Shown in pieces: positions 25,968 to 34,972 of a DNA stretch of 64,000 nt. Location of the stretch: positions 1,612,001 to 1,676,000 of the forward strand of contig CAWHYG010000007.1 of NCBI GenBank assembly GCA_963833505.1, written 5' to 3'. Both the position numbers and the translations under genes were made by a program. Source of the stretch: CAWHYG01 sp963833505. GTDB taxonomy: Bacteria; Eisenbacteria; RBG-16-71-46; CAIMUX01. The notes beneath the pieces were generated by a model. It saw only the letters and a list, made by a program, of their open reading frames with translations, did no database searches and was not told the DNA's origin. Position 1 is the first letter of the stretch. Each line of letters opens with the position of its first letter.

Positions 25968-28393
25968 AGTCCCCCTTCCTCTGGAGCCGGCGGCTCCAGG
26001 ATTCGATTGGCCAGAACCTCCCCATGCACCACGGGGAGAAGGAGAGCGCCGGCGAGTCGAGCCGAAGCCTCCGCGTCAACGATCAACTTGCCCGCCGCCG
26101 CTTCGCTGAGCCGAGGCGTCATTCCGGCGGCGCGCAGCCGGCGGCAGGAGAGACGGAAGCCATCCGCGAACCGTCCGGCCCGGATGAGGGAGTACTGCTC
26201 GCGGGTCAGCCGAAGCGGGGGGCGTCCGTTGCCGTCCATCCTCTTCGCCCGTTCCAAGGTCCACGAACCGTCACGGGCCGGCACCAGGAGGCCATCCAGG
26301 GCGAACAGCTTGAGCAACGCGTAGGCGACAGGAACGTCGGCCGCCTTCGCTCGACGACGAACCTCGCCGCCGGCAGGAGCTTCGGCCGCCCTGGCTCGGA
26401 GACCAACCTCGCTGGCGGCAGCGGAAACACCTGCTTGCGCGTGATCCGTCAGACCGGACTCTGAGGACGCCGCGGGAGTTTGCATCCCGCCTGCGACGGC
26501 TTCGGCCCCGTGGTGGTTCGGGATTGAACCGGACTCTGGGGACGCCGCGGCGAATTGCGTCGCCGGCCGATCCGCCGGGGAAGGCCTTCTCCAATCGACA
26601 GCCAGAAGCGCGAAGAAAAGGTCCTCCGTTCTCTCCTCATCGAGGCGGCCGCTGAGGAAGAAGCCCACGTCGCTCGGCGAAAGCCTCCGAGCTCCCGCCA
26701 CGAATGGATCGTCCGAGCCCAAAAGGAGCCGGTCGAGAAGGCGGGATAGATTCCTTCCGAACGAGCCCTGGCCCCAACCGGGCGCGGACGCGTCCTCGCG
26801 CCACGAATAGCGCCGGCGCTTCGGATCGTAGGCCACCGGTTCCGCCAGTCCTCGACCGCCAGGGACGCGCGTGAGCGCAGCAGCCAGGGAAGCCGCCACC
26901 TGGAACTCCGGAGTCTGGTCGTCTCCGGCCTCGACCCAGGCTGTGGAAAGGTCCTGTAGAGGACGCCTGGTTCCCCGCGGTCCCCCGGATGACGCGGGGC
27001 CGGACCCCGGTGGTGAGCCACTCTCCGAAGAACGCTTTGTCCCTCGGGCCGCCAGACGCTCCGATCTTCCCAAGGCTTCCAGGATCCTGGTGAAGGACCG
27101 CGTCTCCGGAGCCAGCGTGTAATCATAGACGGCGCGCTCGAGGCCCAGGAGAGCCGTTTGGTATCGCGCGGGCGATCCCTTGGATCCCGCAACGGATCGA
27201 AGGTCCTGAGCCCACGGGTCGATCTGGTGCAACAGGTCGAGACGGGGATCCGGGGCCGCGGCGACCTCGATCCGGTCCAGCGGCACGGCGACATAGGCCA
27301 GCCCGCTCCGCTTGAAGAACCCGTACCTCTGGAAGGACGAAATCCCACGGTCGATCCCGAGCTCTCGCACCGCGCGGGCGAACTCGAGGCCGCTCCGCGG
27401 CGCTCTTCGTCCGAGCTGGGCGCGTCCTTCCGCAAACAGCCGCCGAACTTCCGGCAAGGCTGCCGGCTGAGGCCAGAGAGGCAGCCACATTTCGGCCCGG
27501 GCCGAATCGCCCAGTTCTTCCGCGGCGCCGCTGGAGGCCCCGCAGGCGCTCGCGCCCACCGTGAACGGAAACGACGCCTGCGAACCCCCGCTGCTTCCAA
27601 GCCGCCTGGTGGCCGCGCCTGCCAAGAGGAGAGCGCCCTCCAGCCCAAGCACGAAGTCCCAGGGGTTCACGACCGAGGATCCTTCGAAGCCGGAGGTGGC
27701 GTTGGCGCCGCCGACGCCTCCCGGATGGAACTGGCCCACGGCGCAGTCGGCGAGCGGGACCTCCGCACGCCCAAAGAGGCAACCATCCAGCCACCCGCTG
27801 GACGGCTTGTGAGCTTGTCCCGTCGCGGGATCGAACAGCTCCTCGAGACGCTGGAGAAGGTTCGCCGTGAAATCCAGCTTGCCGTCATTGCCGCCGGTAC
27901 CGAGCAGGGCCGGGTAGCGCGCCTTCTCCTCGGTCAGCACGACGGCGGCATCGAACCACGGAATCGCGTCGTCGGGAATCCAGGCGCGACAACGGGCCTG
28001 GAACTCCCTCTTCACCTCATCCTTCCCGGGATCCCTGAGCCCCAGGTCCTTGATGATCGCTTGGATCCGGCCGATCGTTTGGCGCATCTCCTCGAATCGG
28101 GGAGCCTTCGACTTCACCATCACTGCGAGCGCTTTGCCGGCGACATCGCCAGCCTTCCAGAAGCCCGAGCCTTTGTTCCAGGGCGCGAGGATCGGAGACG
28201 GCCGGTAATCCTCGAGAAGGAAATCGAGCAGCTCGTCGCGAGACCGGCGCGCCTCGAGGACGAAGGTGTCGTCCCTCCAGAATCCCAGGACTCCGGGATC
28301 CATTTGAGAAGCGACCAGCCGGATGATCCCGAGCGATTTCAGATAGTCGAGGAGCGGCCGGGATCGGCACCCGGCGAGTCGGATTTCAGGCAT
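25964..28393 (-). CDS. csx17: Csx17, Cas8-like large subunit of I-G Cascade
   Basis: 809 residues starting with the Csx17 signature (PEIRLAGCRSRPLLDYLKSL, then WNKGSGFW near residue 78). Csx17 is the large subunit unique to subtype I-G and probably reads the PAM. The start overlaps cas3 by eight bases. A low-complexity insertion of about 80 residues (about 630-710, Ala/Glu/Ser/Gly-rich with repeated ESG motifs) sits before the C-terminal helical domain (YALLKLFALDGLLVP). At the DNA level this part contains near-repeats, pointing to local expansion. Confidence 0.92.
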   Translation of the reverse strand: MPEIRLAGCRSRPLLDYLKSLGIIRLVASQMDPGVLGFWRDDTFVLEARRSRDELLDFLLEDYRPSPILAPWNKGSGFWKAGDVAGKALAVMVKSKAPRFEEMRQTIGRIQAIIKDLGLRDPGKDEVKREFQARCRAWIPDDAIPWFDAAVVLTEEKARYPALLGTGGNDGKLDFTANLLQRLEELFDPATGQAHKPSSGWLDGCLFGRAEVPLADCAVGQFHPGGVGGANATSGFEGSSVVNPWDFVLGLEGALLLAGAATRRLGSSGGSQASFPFTVGASACGASSGAAEELGDSARAEMWLPLWPQPAALPEVRRLFAEGRAQLGRRAPRSGLEFARAVRELGIDRGISSFQRYGFFKRSGLAYVAVPLDRIEVAAAPDPRLDLLHQIDPWAQDLRSVAGSKGSPARYQTALLGLERAVYDYTLAPETRSFTRILEALGRSERLAARGTKRSSESGSPPGSGPASSGGPRGTRRPLQDLSTAWVEAGDDQTPEFQVAASLAAALTRVPGGRGLAEPVAYDPKRRRYSWREDASAPGWGQGSFGRNLSRLLDRLLLGSDDPFVAGARRLSPSDVGFFLSGRLDEERTEDLFFALLAVDWRRPSPADRPATQFAAASPESGSIPNHHGAEAVAGGMQTPAASSESGLTDHAQAGVSAAASEVGLRARAAEAPAGGEVRRRAKAADVPVAYALLKLFALDGLLVPARDGSWTLERAKRMDGNGRPPLRLTREQYSLIRAGRFADGFRLSCRRLRAAGMTPRLSEAAAGKLIVDAEASARLAGALLLPVVHGEVLANRILEPPAPEEGGL

Positions 28394-30938
28394 GGTTCGC
28401 GTCCCCCTTCGGCGGAACTTTCTTCACCTCGATCTTCGACGTCCCGTTTGACCCGGCCGCTCTGCTTCCGCGCGCGTCGGCGGCCCGAAGGAGCGCCTCG
28501 AGGAACGCCAGGCGAAAGGGTCCCAGATCATTCAGGAGAGTCAGCACGCCCTGGGACCACGAAGGCCCCTCGCGCCCACGGCCGAACTCCATCAGCTCCA
28601 GGTCGATCGTGGTCCCGACCGTTTGGACTCCGCCCCCGAGATCCGCTGGTGGCAGACGGTCTCCCTCCCAGATGCCGCAGGCGAAACGGCCGCCTCCTTC
28701 CGGAGCCTTCTCGCCCGGCAGAGATCGGATAGCGAGGCGCACCTTTCCGTGATGGGAAGCCGCGAGGTAGGCGGCGAGGCTTTGACCGTCAGCTCCGTCT
28801 CGTCCGGGGAGGTTCGCTAGGAGAGCGAGGGCGCTGGCCAGCTCGTGCCGAAAATGGCGGCGAGAGTGACGGCCGCCGGTGCCTGGGGATTTGGCCCAGA
28901 GCGTCCCAGGATCGGGGGGCTCCCCGCCGGCCTTTCGAAGGAACTGCTGGAACTCGGGATGGCTCTTGCCCGCATCGTGCCAGCGCGCCGCGCGCTCGAG
29001 CACCGGTCCAAACTCCGGAGCGAGCCGGGCAAGAGGTACGATCGCCGCGACGACGGCATCGGTGTGCTCGGCCAGACTGACCCATCGCGCGCGGACGGAG
29101 GCGGGATCCTCGTCCACCGCGTCCTCGGCCGGCTCCTCTTCGGGCCCTGCGACCGAGACTTCCGGCACCGGCGATCGAGCAGACGCGGAGAAACCGACCA
29201 AGGGATCATACCCGCCCGCTTTCGCTGGGAGCAGAACGCGCATCCCGGCTCGAAGCTCATGGGCCGCCACGCGAACCCAGCGATCGTCGAGGGGATCGAA
29301 GACCCACGCGGTTCTTCCGCCCGCAGAGAGCCATTCCCGGAGCGTGTACACGGGGAGAGCGCACAGCTCGGGCCGAGACGGAGGAGTTTCGTCATCGGAC
29401 GGTCGTTCCAGGTCCCTCCAATAGACCTGAACGTCACGATCGTCCGCCTCCCGGATGAACCGGCCGACGTCGATGTCCAGGCCCGAGATGTCGGGAGACG
29501 TGTCAAAGAGGTCATAGAGGTCGGTGCGCCGGAGAAGGTGCGTGGGTGGCTCCAGGTACTCGAGAGAAAGGCACGCCAACGCCTCCGGGGAACTTGCCGG
29601 CAGCCCCTCGACGGCAGCGGACGACGGCCCCTTCATCGCAGTGGACGGCAGCCCCTCGACCGCAGCAGCCGACGGTGTCGCCGCCGGATGGGCCGGCGGC
29701 GTCTTCTGCGATACGCTGTGCGGCGGATTCTGTGACAGGCTCGCATTGGCGATTGCCCGCAACCGATCTCGCGTGAACTGGAGGTCGTCCTTCCGATAGG
29801 GCTCTGCTTTGGCATCCGGGACATCGATCCACCAAGCGTTAGCTTCCGGCTCCAGCCCGGCTCGATTGCAACGGCCCAGACGCTGCACGACGCTGGACCA
29901 CGGCGCGATCTCGAAGAACAGGGTCCGTGCGTCCACGTCCACTCCGGCCTCGATGACCTGAGTCGTGACCGCGATCAGACCTTCCCCCGGAGGTTCCGCC
30001 AGAAGCTCGGCCAACCGGGCGTCTCGATCGGGCGGACGGAACCTGGAGTGGATCAGACAACGCGGCACCTTCGCTTTCGCGAGAGCCTCATAGACGGCGA
30101 CCGCGCTATCGACCCGGTTCATCACTGCCAGGGTCCGCGTGCCCTTCACGTGTCCATCCAGGATGGCCGCTGCGATCTGTTTTGGGGTCGGCTTGTCAGG
30201 GAGGTCGGCGGGACGCAGCGTCTTCGGAGATCGCAGCCGAGTTCTCAGTGCGGGAGACTCTCGATCCGCATCGGAGAGAGAGAGGATGCGGGTTGGGTCG
30301 AGGGCGTGATCCACGGTCCGGAGCCATTCGGGATCCAGCGTAGCAGAAACGAAGATCGTCCCCGACGGGCCGAGATGCGGGCTCTTCCCCCGCAATCCCT
30401 CGAGTTGGGCCGCGGTCGCCCGGCCCACCCCCATGAGCTGTATTTCGTCGCAGACCCAGAGCGCGTCGGTGTGGAGCAGCCCGAACAACCTCGGCCACCG
30501 GAACCTGCTGGCGCCGTAGCCCCGGTTGAGGGCTCGCGAGAGGAGCATGTCCTGCGTGCCGATGATGACGGCATCCCGTTCCGGCTCATCCGCCCAGTCG
30601 TCGTCCGACTCGCCGCCCATGAGCACGTGCACGCCGGCGGAGTTTTGAATCCCGAGGTTCTCCAGGATCTTCGAGGCCACCTCGCGGGTCTGCTCGACCA
30701 GCACGCGCATGGGCAGGCAGTAGACCAGGCGCCGCGGGGTTCCGTCGCGGACCCGGGACTCCGGGGTGAACCGCCGCCGCCACAACCAGGCTGTAAGCAC
30801 CGCCGCCGTCTTGCCGCAGCCGGTTGGGATCGACAGGGCTTCCGGCAGCGTGTCCTCCAGGGCGAGACGCTCCTGGTAGGGATAGGGATCGGACCCGACT
30901 GCCTTCTTGAAGAATTCCCGATACGAGGTCACTTGCAT
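28386..30938 (-). CDS. cas3: Cas3 helicase-nuclease with C-terminal HD domain (I-G type)
   Basis: 850 residues behind a GGAGGAG ribosome site. The helicase comes first: Walker A PTGCGKT (38-44), DEIQ box (164-167), RVLVEQTREVA, and the second RecA domain (TRTLAVMNRVDSAV, IAVTTQVIEAGVDVD, QRLGRCNRAG). The HD nuclease follows: RWHDAGK (His654/Asp655), RHEL near 698 and SHHGK near 728. HD behind helicase is the reverse of most type I Cas3 proteins and typical of I-G. Cas3 degrades DNA recruited by Cascade. An insertion at about 405-440 contains direct repeats of the motif AVEGLPS. First gene of the operon. Confidence 0.95.
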   Translation of the reverse strand: MQVTSYREFFKKAVGSDPYPYQERLALEDTLPEALSIPTGCGKTAAVLTAWLWRRRFTPESRVRDGTPRRLVYCLPMRVLVEQTREVASKILENLGIQNSAGVHVLMGGESDDDWADEPERDAVIIGTQDMLLSRALNRGYGASRFRWPRLFGLLHTDALWVCDEIQLMGVGRATAAQLEGLRGKSPHLGPSGTIFVSATLDPEWLRTVDHALDPTRILSLSDADRESPALRTRLRSPKTLRPADLPDKPTPKQIAAAILDGHVKGTRTLAVMNRVDSAVAVYEALAKAKVPRCLIHSRFRPPDRDARLAELLAEPPGEGLIAVTTQVIEAGVDVDARTLFFEIAPWSSVVQRLGRCNRAGLEPEANAWWIDVPDAKAEPYRKDDLQFTRDRLRAIANASLSQNPPHSVSQKTPPAHPAATPSAAAVEGLPSTAMKGPSSAAVEGLPASSPEALACLSLEYLEPPTHLLRRTDLYDLFDTSPDISGLDIDVGRFIREADDRDVQVYWRDLERPSDDETPPSRPELCALPVYTLREWLSAGGRTAWVFDPLDDRWVRVAAHELRAGMRVLLPAKAGGYDPLVGFSASARSPVPEVSVAGPEEEPAEDAVDEDPASVRARWVSLAEHTDAVVAAIVPLARLAPEFGPVLERAARWHDAGKSHPEFQQFLRKAGGEPPDPGTLWAKSPGTGGRHSRRHFRHELASALALLANLPGRDGADGQSLAAYLAASHHGKVRLAIRSLPGEKAPEGGGRFACGIWEGDRLPPADLGGGVQTVGTTIDLELMEFGRGREGPSWSQGVLTLLNDLGPFRLAFLEALLRAADARGSRAAGSNGTSKIEVKKVPPKGDANHA

Positions 30939-31322
30939 GATCGAGCTCCTCCGGTGCGAAGACCCCGAACGCGTTCAGTCCTGCCCGTGACGAAGGCGCG
31001 CCGAGCTGCCGGCACGGCCCCCCCCGCTGATCTCTCCCAAGACGCTACGTCGGGGGGTATGACAAGCGCTGACGTCCCCCCGGGCCGGCGGCCCTTTTCT
31101 TCGGTGTGGTTAGGCGGTGAGGATGCGCACCCGGCCCGCGGCCCGCAAAGCCGCAGCTACTCTGACACGAGCCAGCCGGCCCGTCAATGGGCGCGAGCTA
31201 CGCCCGCCAGCTCTGGGCTTACGCACGCTTGCAGCTGAGTTTCGCGCGACATCCCGGTCCTTTGTCCGATGCCGCTGGCACGGCCCGAGTGAATCCTGAA
31301 GACACGTACCAGGATCACGGCA
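30939..31322. other. Intergenic gap between the I-G operon and type III locus A
   Basis: 384 bp upstream of cas3 and downstream of the corA-like gene. I see no gene. The I-G operon promoter should lie here. A TTGTCA on the - strand near 31070 is a possible -35 box without a convincing -10. A G-rich run (31049-31057) and its complement to the left could form a hairpin. Confidence 0.4.
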
Positions 31323-32849
31323 TTATTCCGAGGCCCGGTGGACCCACCAATAGACTATCAGAATGCCGACAATCATCGCCATCCCGGCGCCGCCTAACAG
31401 ACGAAGATGTAGGATGTTACTGAGGTCTATACCATCGCTGGTGGTCGTGAATCCGCGCCAGTTGATCCCCAAGACCGCCAGCGCCATCGCCGGTACCACC
31501 ACCGCGATGGACAGAAAGCCCAGCAAGCGCTGCAGTCGATCGGCTTTCCGGGAGAGCAAGGCTTGATGCATCTCGTTAGTCTCTGCAGTCACCTCAGCGA
31601 ACAACTCCGGGACTCCAAATGCTGTATGCAGGAGCTTATAGAAACGCTGATGGTTCCAGGACTGAAACACATGGGAGAAATAGAGCATCGCGGTAAGGGT
31701 GTGGAGGGATTCCATCGCTCCCGACAGGTCCTTCATGCGCCGGTTCCGACCGCGCTCGCCTGACATCTGCCAGGTTTCGGCGATCCTCCTGGAAAGAAGG
31801 ACCAAGCTGAACCGTTGCATTGTCGCCAGCAGTACCGCAAAGAAATACGTTCGACGCAGGTGATCAGGAAGGGTCGTCTGAAAGAACTCCTCGTCCGGGG
31901 GGTCGAAGGCAATGAACCCTGCGCCGCTGAGAGTCGCGAAGAACGACTGGCCGCGAGCATAGGGCATCGTGTTTGCCTCCGCTTCTCGCACTTCGTTGTC
32001 AGGAACGATCGCCTGGGATGAATGAAAGCAATTACAGATCCGGTGCGACCACTCCTCCGCCAGGCCCTGCGGCACATCGCGCAGAAAGACGGCCTGATAA
32101 CTCATCAAATGGCCCACGGCGTAGACGTGCCCCCACCATGGCACGTTCCCTCCCTCATCCGCCGTGGCCAGAAGGACTCGAATCAGCTCGATCAGGCCGC
32201 CGACGCCGTCGGGATGGGTGCCTACACCACCGGCCGGCGACGGAAATGCCGAATTCATCACGGGCGCCCGGGTTTGGGGATCCAGACCGACCCTGCGCTC
32301 CGCGCTCAATGAGACGCCACGCCGCCGTTCGGCGAAGCGGAAGTAGTGGTTGAAGTCCATCCATTCCGCGACATCCTGGGATTCGGGACGGGCGTTCAGC
32401 GCAACGAGGCCGATCCCGGTGTGGGCCAGAGCCGTTAGGACGCTGAACTCACCCGGCCTGCGTCCTCGATCGCCAATTCTGATCCTGACCCGCTCTCCAC
32501 GCGGCAACTGGAGGGCCCAGTCCCATGATCCACCACACCCCAGTAGGCGCTCGGCCCCCTCGGTCAGCTTCCAGAAACCAGCGACCCGCCGATTTTTCGA
32601 GGCCTTCGAATCTGGCGGACCCCCAGGCTGCTCTCTGCCCACTCCGCTGTTAAAGAAGTCCTCGATGTGACACAGGGTCTCACCCGGCGGTGCGGGGTCG
32701 GAGATCGACTCCCATACAGTGACGGTCGTCCCGTCGGCCGCCCAGACCGCCGCGTCTAGGGCATGGCACAGCTTTCCGAACCGGCTACCCTCGAATCGGA
32801 ATGGATAGAGAAAGCATGCAAAGGAGTGGTCCAGGACCGTGGCGCTCAT
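31323..32849 (-). CDS. CorA-like membrane protein coupled to the type III operon
   Basis: 508 residues. Its start overlaps the stop of the Cas5-type gene (ATGA), so it belongs to the type III operon and is its last gene. The first 440 residues are cytosolic with no recognised catalytic motif. Two membrane helices end the protein (about 442-462 and 482-502) with GIN (461-463) at the end of the first, matching the G-M/x-N signature and topology of CorA channels; a positively charged tail follows. CorA-like proteins are known type III effectors that answer nucleotide signals (SAM-AMP in Bacteroides). The N-terminal part is longer than in ordinary CorA. No phosphodiesterase or SAM-AMP lyase gene accompanies it. 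Confidence 0.7.
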   Translation of the reverse strand: MSATVLDHSFACFLYPFRFEGSRFGKLCHALDAAVWAADGTTVTVWESISDPAPPGETLCHIEDFFNSGVGREQPGGPPDSKASKNRRVAGFWKLTEGAERLLGCGGSWDWALQLPRGERVRIRIGDRGRRPGEFSVLTALAHTGIGLVALNARPESQDVAEWMDFNHYFRFAERRRGVSLSAERRVGLDPQTRAPVMNSAFPSPAGGVGTHPDGVGGLIELIRVLLATADEGGNVPWWGHVYAVGHLMSYQAVFLRDVPQGLAEEWSHRICNCFHSSQAIVPDNEVREAEANTMPYARGQSFFATLSGAGFIAFDPPDEEFFQTTLPDHLRRTYFFAVLLATMQRFSLVLLSRRIAETWQMSGERGRNRRMKDLSGAMESLHTLTAMLYFSHVFQSWNHQRFYKLLHTAFGVPELFAEVTAETNEMHQALLSRKADRLQRLLGFLSIAVVVPAMALAVLGINWRGFTTTSDGIDLSNILHLRLLGGAGMAMIVGILIVYWWVHRASE

Positions 32850-33679
32850 GGTTGGACCGGGCGCCAGATGCCGTTCCTACCGATCTCGCACCATTCCCTT
32901 CCGAGCAGCCGGCTACCCGGCGCCCAACAGATCGCAGCCTGGCTCAGCTCAACGCCGGCCGCGGCGCTGACTAGATCAGTCTGACGGCCGACCAGAGGCT
33001 CGAGATGTCCCTCCGCCTTGATTCCGCTTCCTGAGTCCACATGGGCCAGCCATGGGCCACCCTCGGGTGGCCGCAGTTGCGGACGGGCCGTCTGCAGGCG
33101 CATTTCCCAGCCCATGCCGAACGCGGAGAGATCCGGACCTTCCCCGAACTCCGGTGAGGCGACACGTCCCCACCCACTGGCACGTTCCGCCCCGAGCTGG
33201 AGGCGTCCGACGGCCTCGCGCCACGGCAGGTCGCTCCCTGTCAGTTCGAAAACATAACCGACTAGATACACCGGCCTGCCCGAACGAGTGCGTGGAGCAA
33301 TGAACTCCGTCTCATGCAGGGTACCCTCGTCGGCCGTCCGGGCGTCGACCAAGGCGGTGCTCGCGTAACTTCCCATGAAAAGCCACTCGAATTCCCGCGG
33401 TCGGCACCACGGCCAGGCTGCAACCCGATCCGGTTCCTCGCTCGGGTAGAGATAGCTGAAGGCAAGCTCTTCGTTCACACGGTCGCCGACCTCGCGGTAG
33501 CCGTAGAGGCTCTCGTTGTCACGCACCAGACGAGCGGTGATCGCTCCCCACATCATCCGACCGGTCACATAAGGACGGCAATATTTGACGTTCCCCAGGG
33601 TACGCCAACCCGAATGTAATGGCGACGTCAGCGACAGGGTCAGGCGCCAGCAACGCCAATCAGGCACCAGCGCTGGCAT
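32846..33679 (-). CDS. Cas5-type RAMP subunit (Cmr3/Csx10-like)
   Basis: About 277 residues from the ATG at 33679, behind GGAGCGAAGG and overlapping cmr5 by 20 bp. A TTG at 33694 is the alternative. RAMP features: LTLSLTSPLHSG in strand 1, YVTGRMMWGAITARLV as the glycine-anchored helix, LHETEFIAPRTRSG, and the glycine-rich loop GAERASGWGRV near residue 180. The late loop and EFI segment resemble Csx10/Cmr3 (Cas5 group) more than the Cas7 backbone. Cas5 proteins cap the crRNA 5' handle. It lies between cmr5 and the corA-like gene. Confidence 0.75.
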   Translation of the reverse strand: MPALVPDWRCWRLTLSLTSPLHSGWRTLGNVKYCRPYVTGRMMWGAITARLVRDNESLYGYREVGDRVNEELAFSYLYPSEEPDRVAAWPWCRPREFEWLFMGSYASTALVDARTADEGTLHETEFIAPRTRSGRPVYLVGYVFELTGSDLPWREAVGRLQLGAERASGWGRVASPEFGEGPDLSAFGMGWEMRLQTARPQLRPPEGGPWLAHVDSGSGIKAEGHLEPLVGRQTDLVSAAAGVELSQAAICWAPGSRLLGREWCEIGRNGIWRPVQP

Positions 33680-34049
33680 TGGCCTTCGCTCCAAATCGGG
33701 CGTAGATCAGCGTTTGTTCCCAGACCTGCTTCACCAGAAGCAGCGTGTCCAGATTCTGGCAAACGTGTTTGGTGAGATACTCGAGAGCTTGTGCCCCGTC
33801 GTGAGTCTCTACCCATTGGGTGTCCGTAACCTCCTTCGCCAGCGCAATGAGTTCGTTCCGCGCGGCCTTCGCGGTAGGTTCGTCCTGAGCACGTTTTCGC
33901 GTCAGGAGAAACAGCAGCCCGGCATAGATCCCGTTCTCCTCCACCACGCCCAATGCCTTCGTCAGCACGTTCTCGATATCGTCGTGACTCCCGGGCAGAT
34001 CCCGCAGGATCTTCTGCGCGTACCGCTGCGCTTCGAGGTCTAGATTCAT
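33660..34049 (-). CDS. cmr5: Cmr5-type small subunit (Cas11)
   Basis: 129 residues, all helical, from an ATG at 34049 that shares one base with the cmr4 stop. The N-terminal pattern EAQRYAQKILRD and the helix GIYAGLLFLLTRKRA are typical of Cmr5. Small subunits form the inner filament that lines the target RNA. The length is normal. It is flanked by cmr4 and the Cas5-type gene with overlaps on both sides. Confidence 0.88.
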   Translation of the reverse strand: MNLDLEAQRYAQKILRDLPGSHDDIENVLTKALGVVEENGIYAGLLFLLTRKRAQDEPTAKAARNELIALAKEVTDTQWVETHDGAQALEYLTKHVCQNLDTLLLVKQVWEQTLIYARFGAKANASAGA

Positions 34050-34972
34050 CACAGCCCCTTCCAAGAACCCAGCAGCCGGAGGCGTCCAAAACCGCGGGTT
34101 CCCATCCCACCCACACCAAGAGGCTCCATAAGCTTGAATCCGCTTTCGAGGACATCGAGCGGCCTGGTCCACGTGGGGTACCCGGTTCCGGCTGGTTTCG
34201 GAAATTGTCTGGAATAGTCGTCTTCGACGACCTCGCTCCAGAGCAACGTGGCGCGCGGAATCGCTTCATAGGTAAAAAGGCCGTGAGCCTCCGCCGCCCC
34301 GGTGGTCGGATCGATCACCACGGATGTGCGTACCTCAGTGTTGCTGTTGACAATCTGCGGAAAGTACTTGAGCGAGACGAGGAGGATGCGACCCGCCAGG
34401 TCTTTGAAGACGCCGTCGGACGGAAATCCCGCCGGCGGTGTCACCACGGCGCTCCGGGGATTGAGTTCCATCAACAGCCAGCCCACGTTCAACTTGCCGG
34501 TGGTGCCCGCCAGCGTGGTGGCCACGGCACCGGAATCATCCGGAGAACCGCCCGTCAGGTCGAAACCGGCTTCGCGGAGGATCTCCGGAGCGCCCACCCA
34601 AAGCGGCCCCCTCTGCGAATACACCGGAAAGAGAAGAACGCGGGCGTCGCTGACGCTCACCGTGCCTGCGAAGCTTCTTGTTGTCTGCGCGGCGTCCGTG
34701 GAGGTCCCGAAGGTGTAGAGGATCGGGCACGTGTCGCGAGCGGCCCCGCTTTCCAGGTACTTGCGATGCTGCCCCGCGGCCTCCGGCTTGCCGAATTGCA
34801 TAGCCGCGTAGCTTCTGGCCGCGCCCAACAGCGTGGTGCCGGGAATCTTCGGTAGGTTCGTTCCCGGCTCGCGGACAATCGTCATGTCCACCCGGCCGAG
34901 GCGGTAGCCGCCCGCGCCCACGTGGACGGGATCGAGCGTGAAGAACGCATATCGCCTGCTCTCATAGTTCAT
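34049..34972 (-). CDS. cmr4: Cmr4-type Cas7 backbone subunit
   Basis: 307 residues from the ATG at 34972, overlapping the cas10 stop by four bases. Typical Cmr4: YAFFTLDPVHVGAGG, IVREPGTNLPKIPGTTLLG, and glycine loops GVGGMGTRGFGRL near the C terminus. Asp29 in GRVDMTI aligns with the Asp that cuts target RNA every six bases in type III Cas7 filaments, so RNase activity seems intact even though the Cas10 beside it is degenerate. Confidence 0.9.
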   Translation of the reverse strand: MNYESRRYAFFTLDPVHVGAGGYRLGRVDMTIVREPGTNLPKIPGTTLLGAARSYAAMQFGKPEAAGQHRKYLESGAARDTCPILYTFGTSTDAAQTTRSFAGTVSVSDARVLLFPVYSQRGPLWVGAPEILREAGFDLTGGSPDDSGAVATTLAGTTGKLNVGWLLMELNPRSAVVTPPAGFPSDGVFKDLAGRILLVSLKYFPQIVNSNTEVRTSVVIDPTTGAAEAHGLFTYEAIPRATLLWSEVVEDDYSRQFPKPAGTGYPTWTRPLDVLESGFKLMEPLGVGGMGTRGFGRLRLLGSWKGL

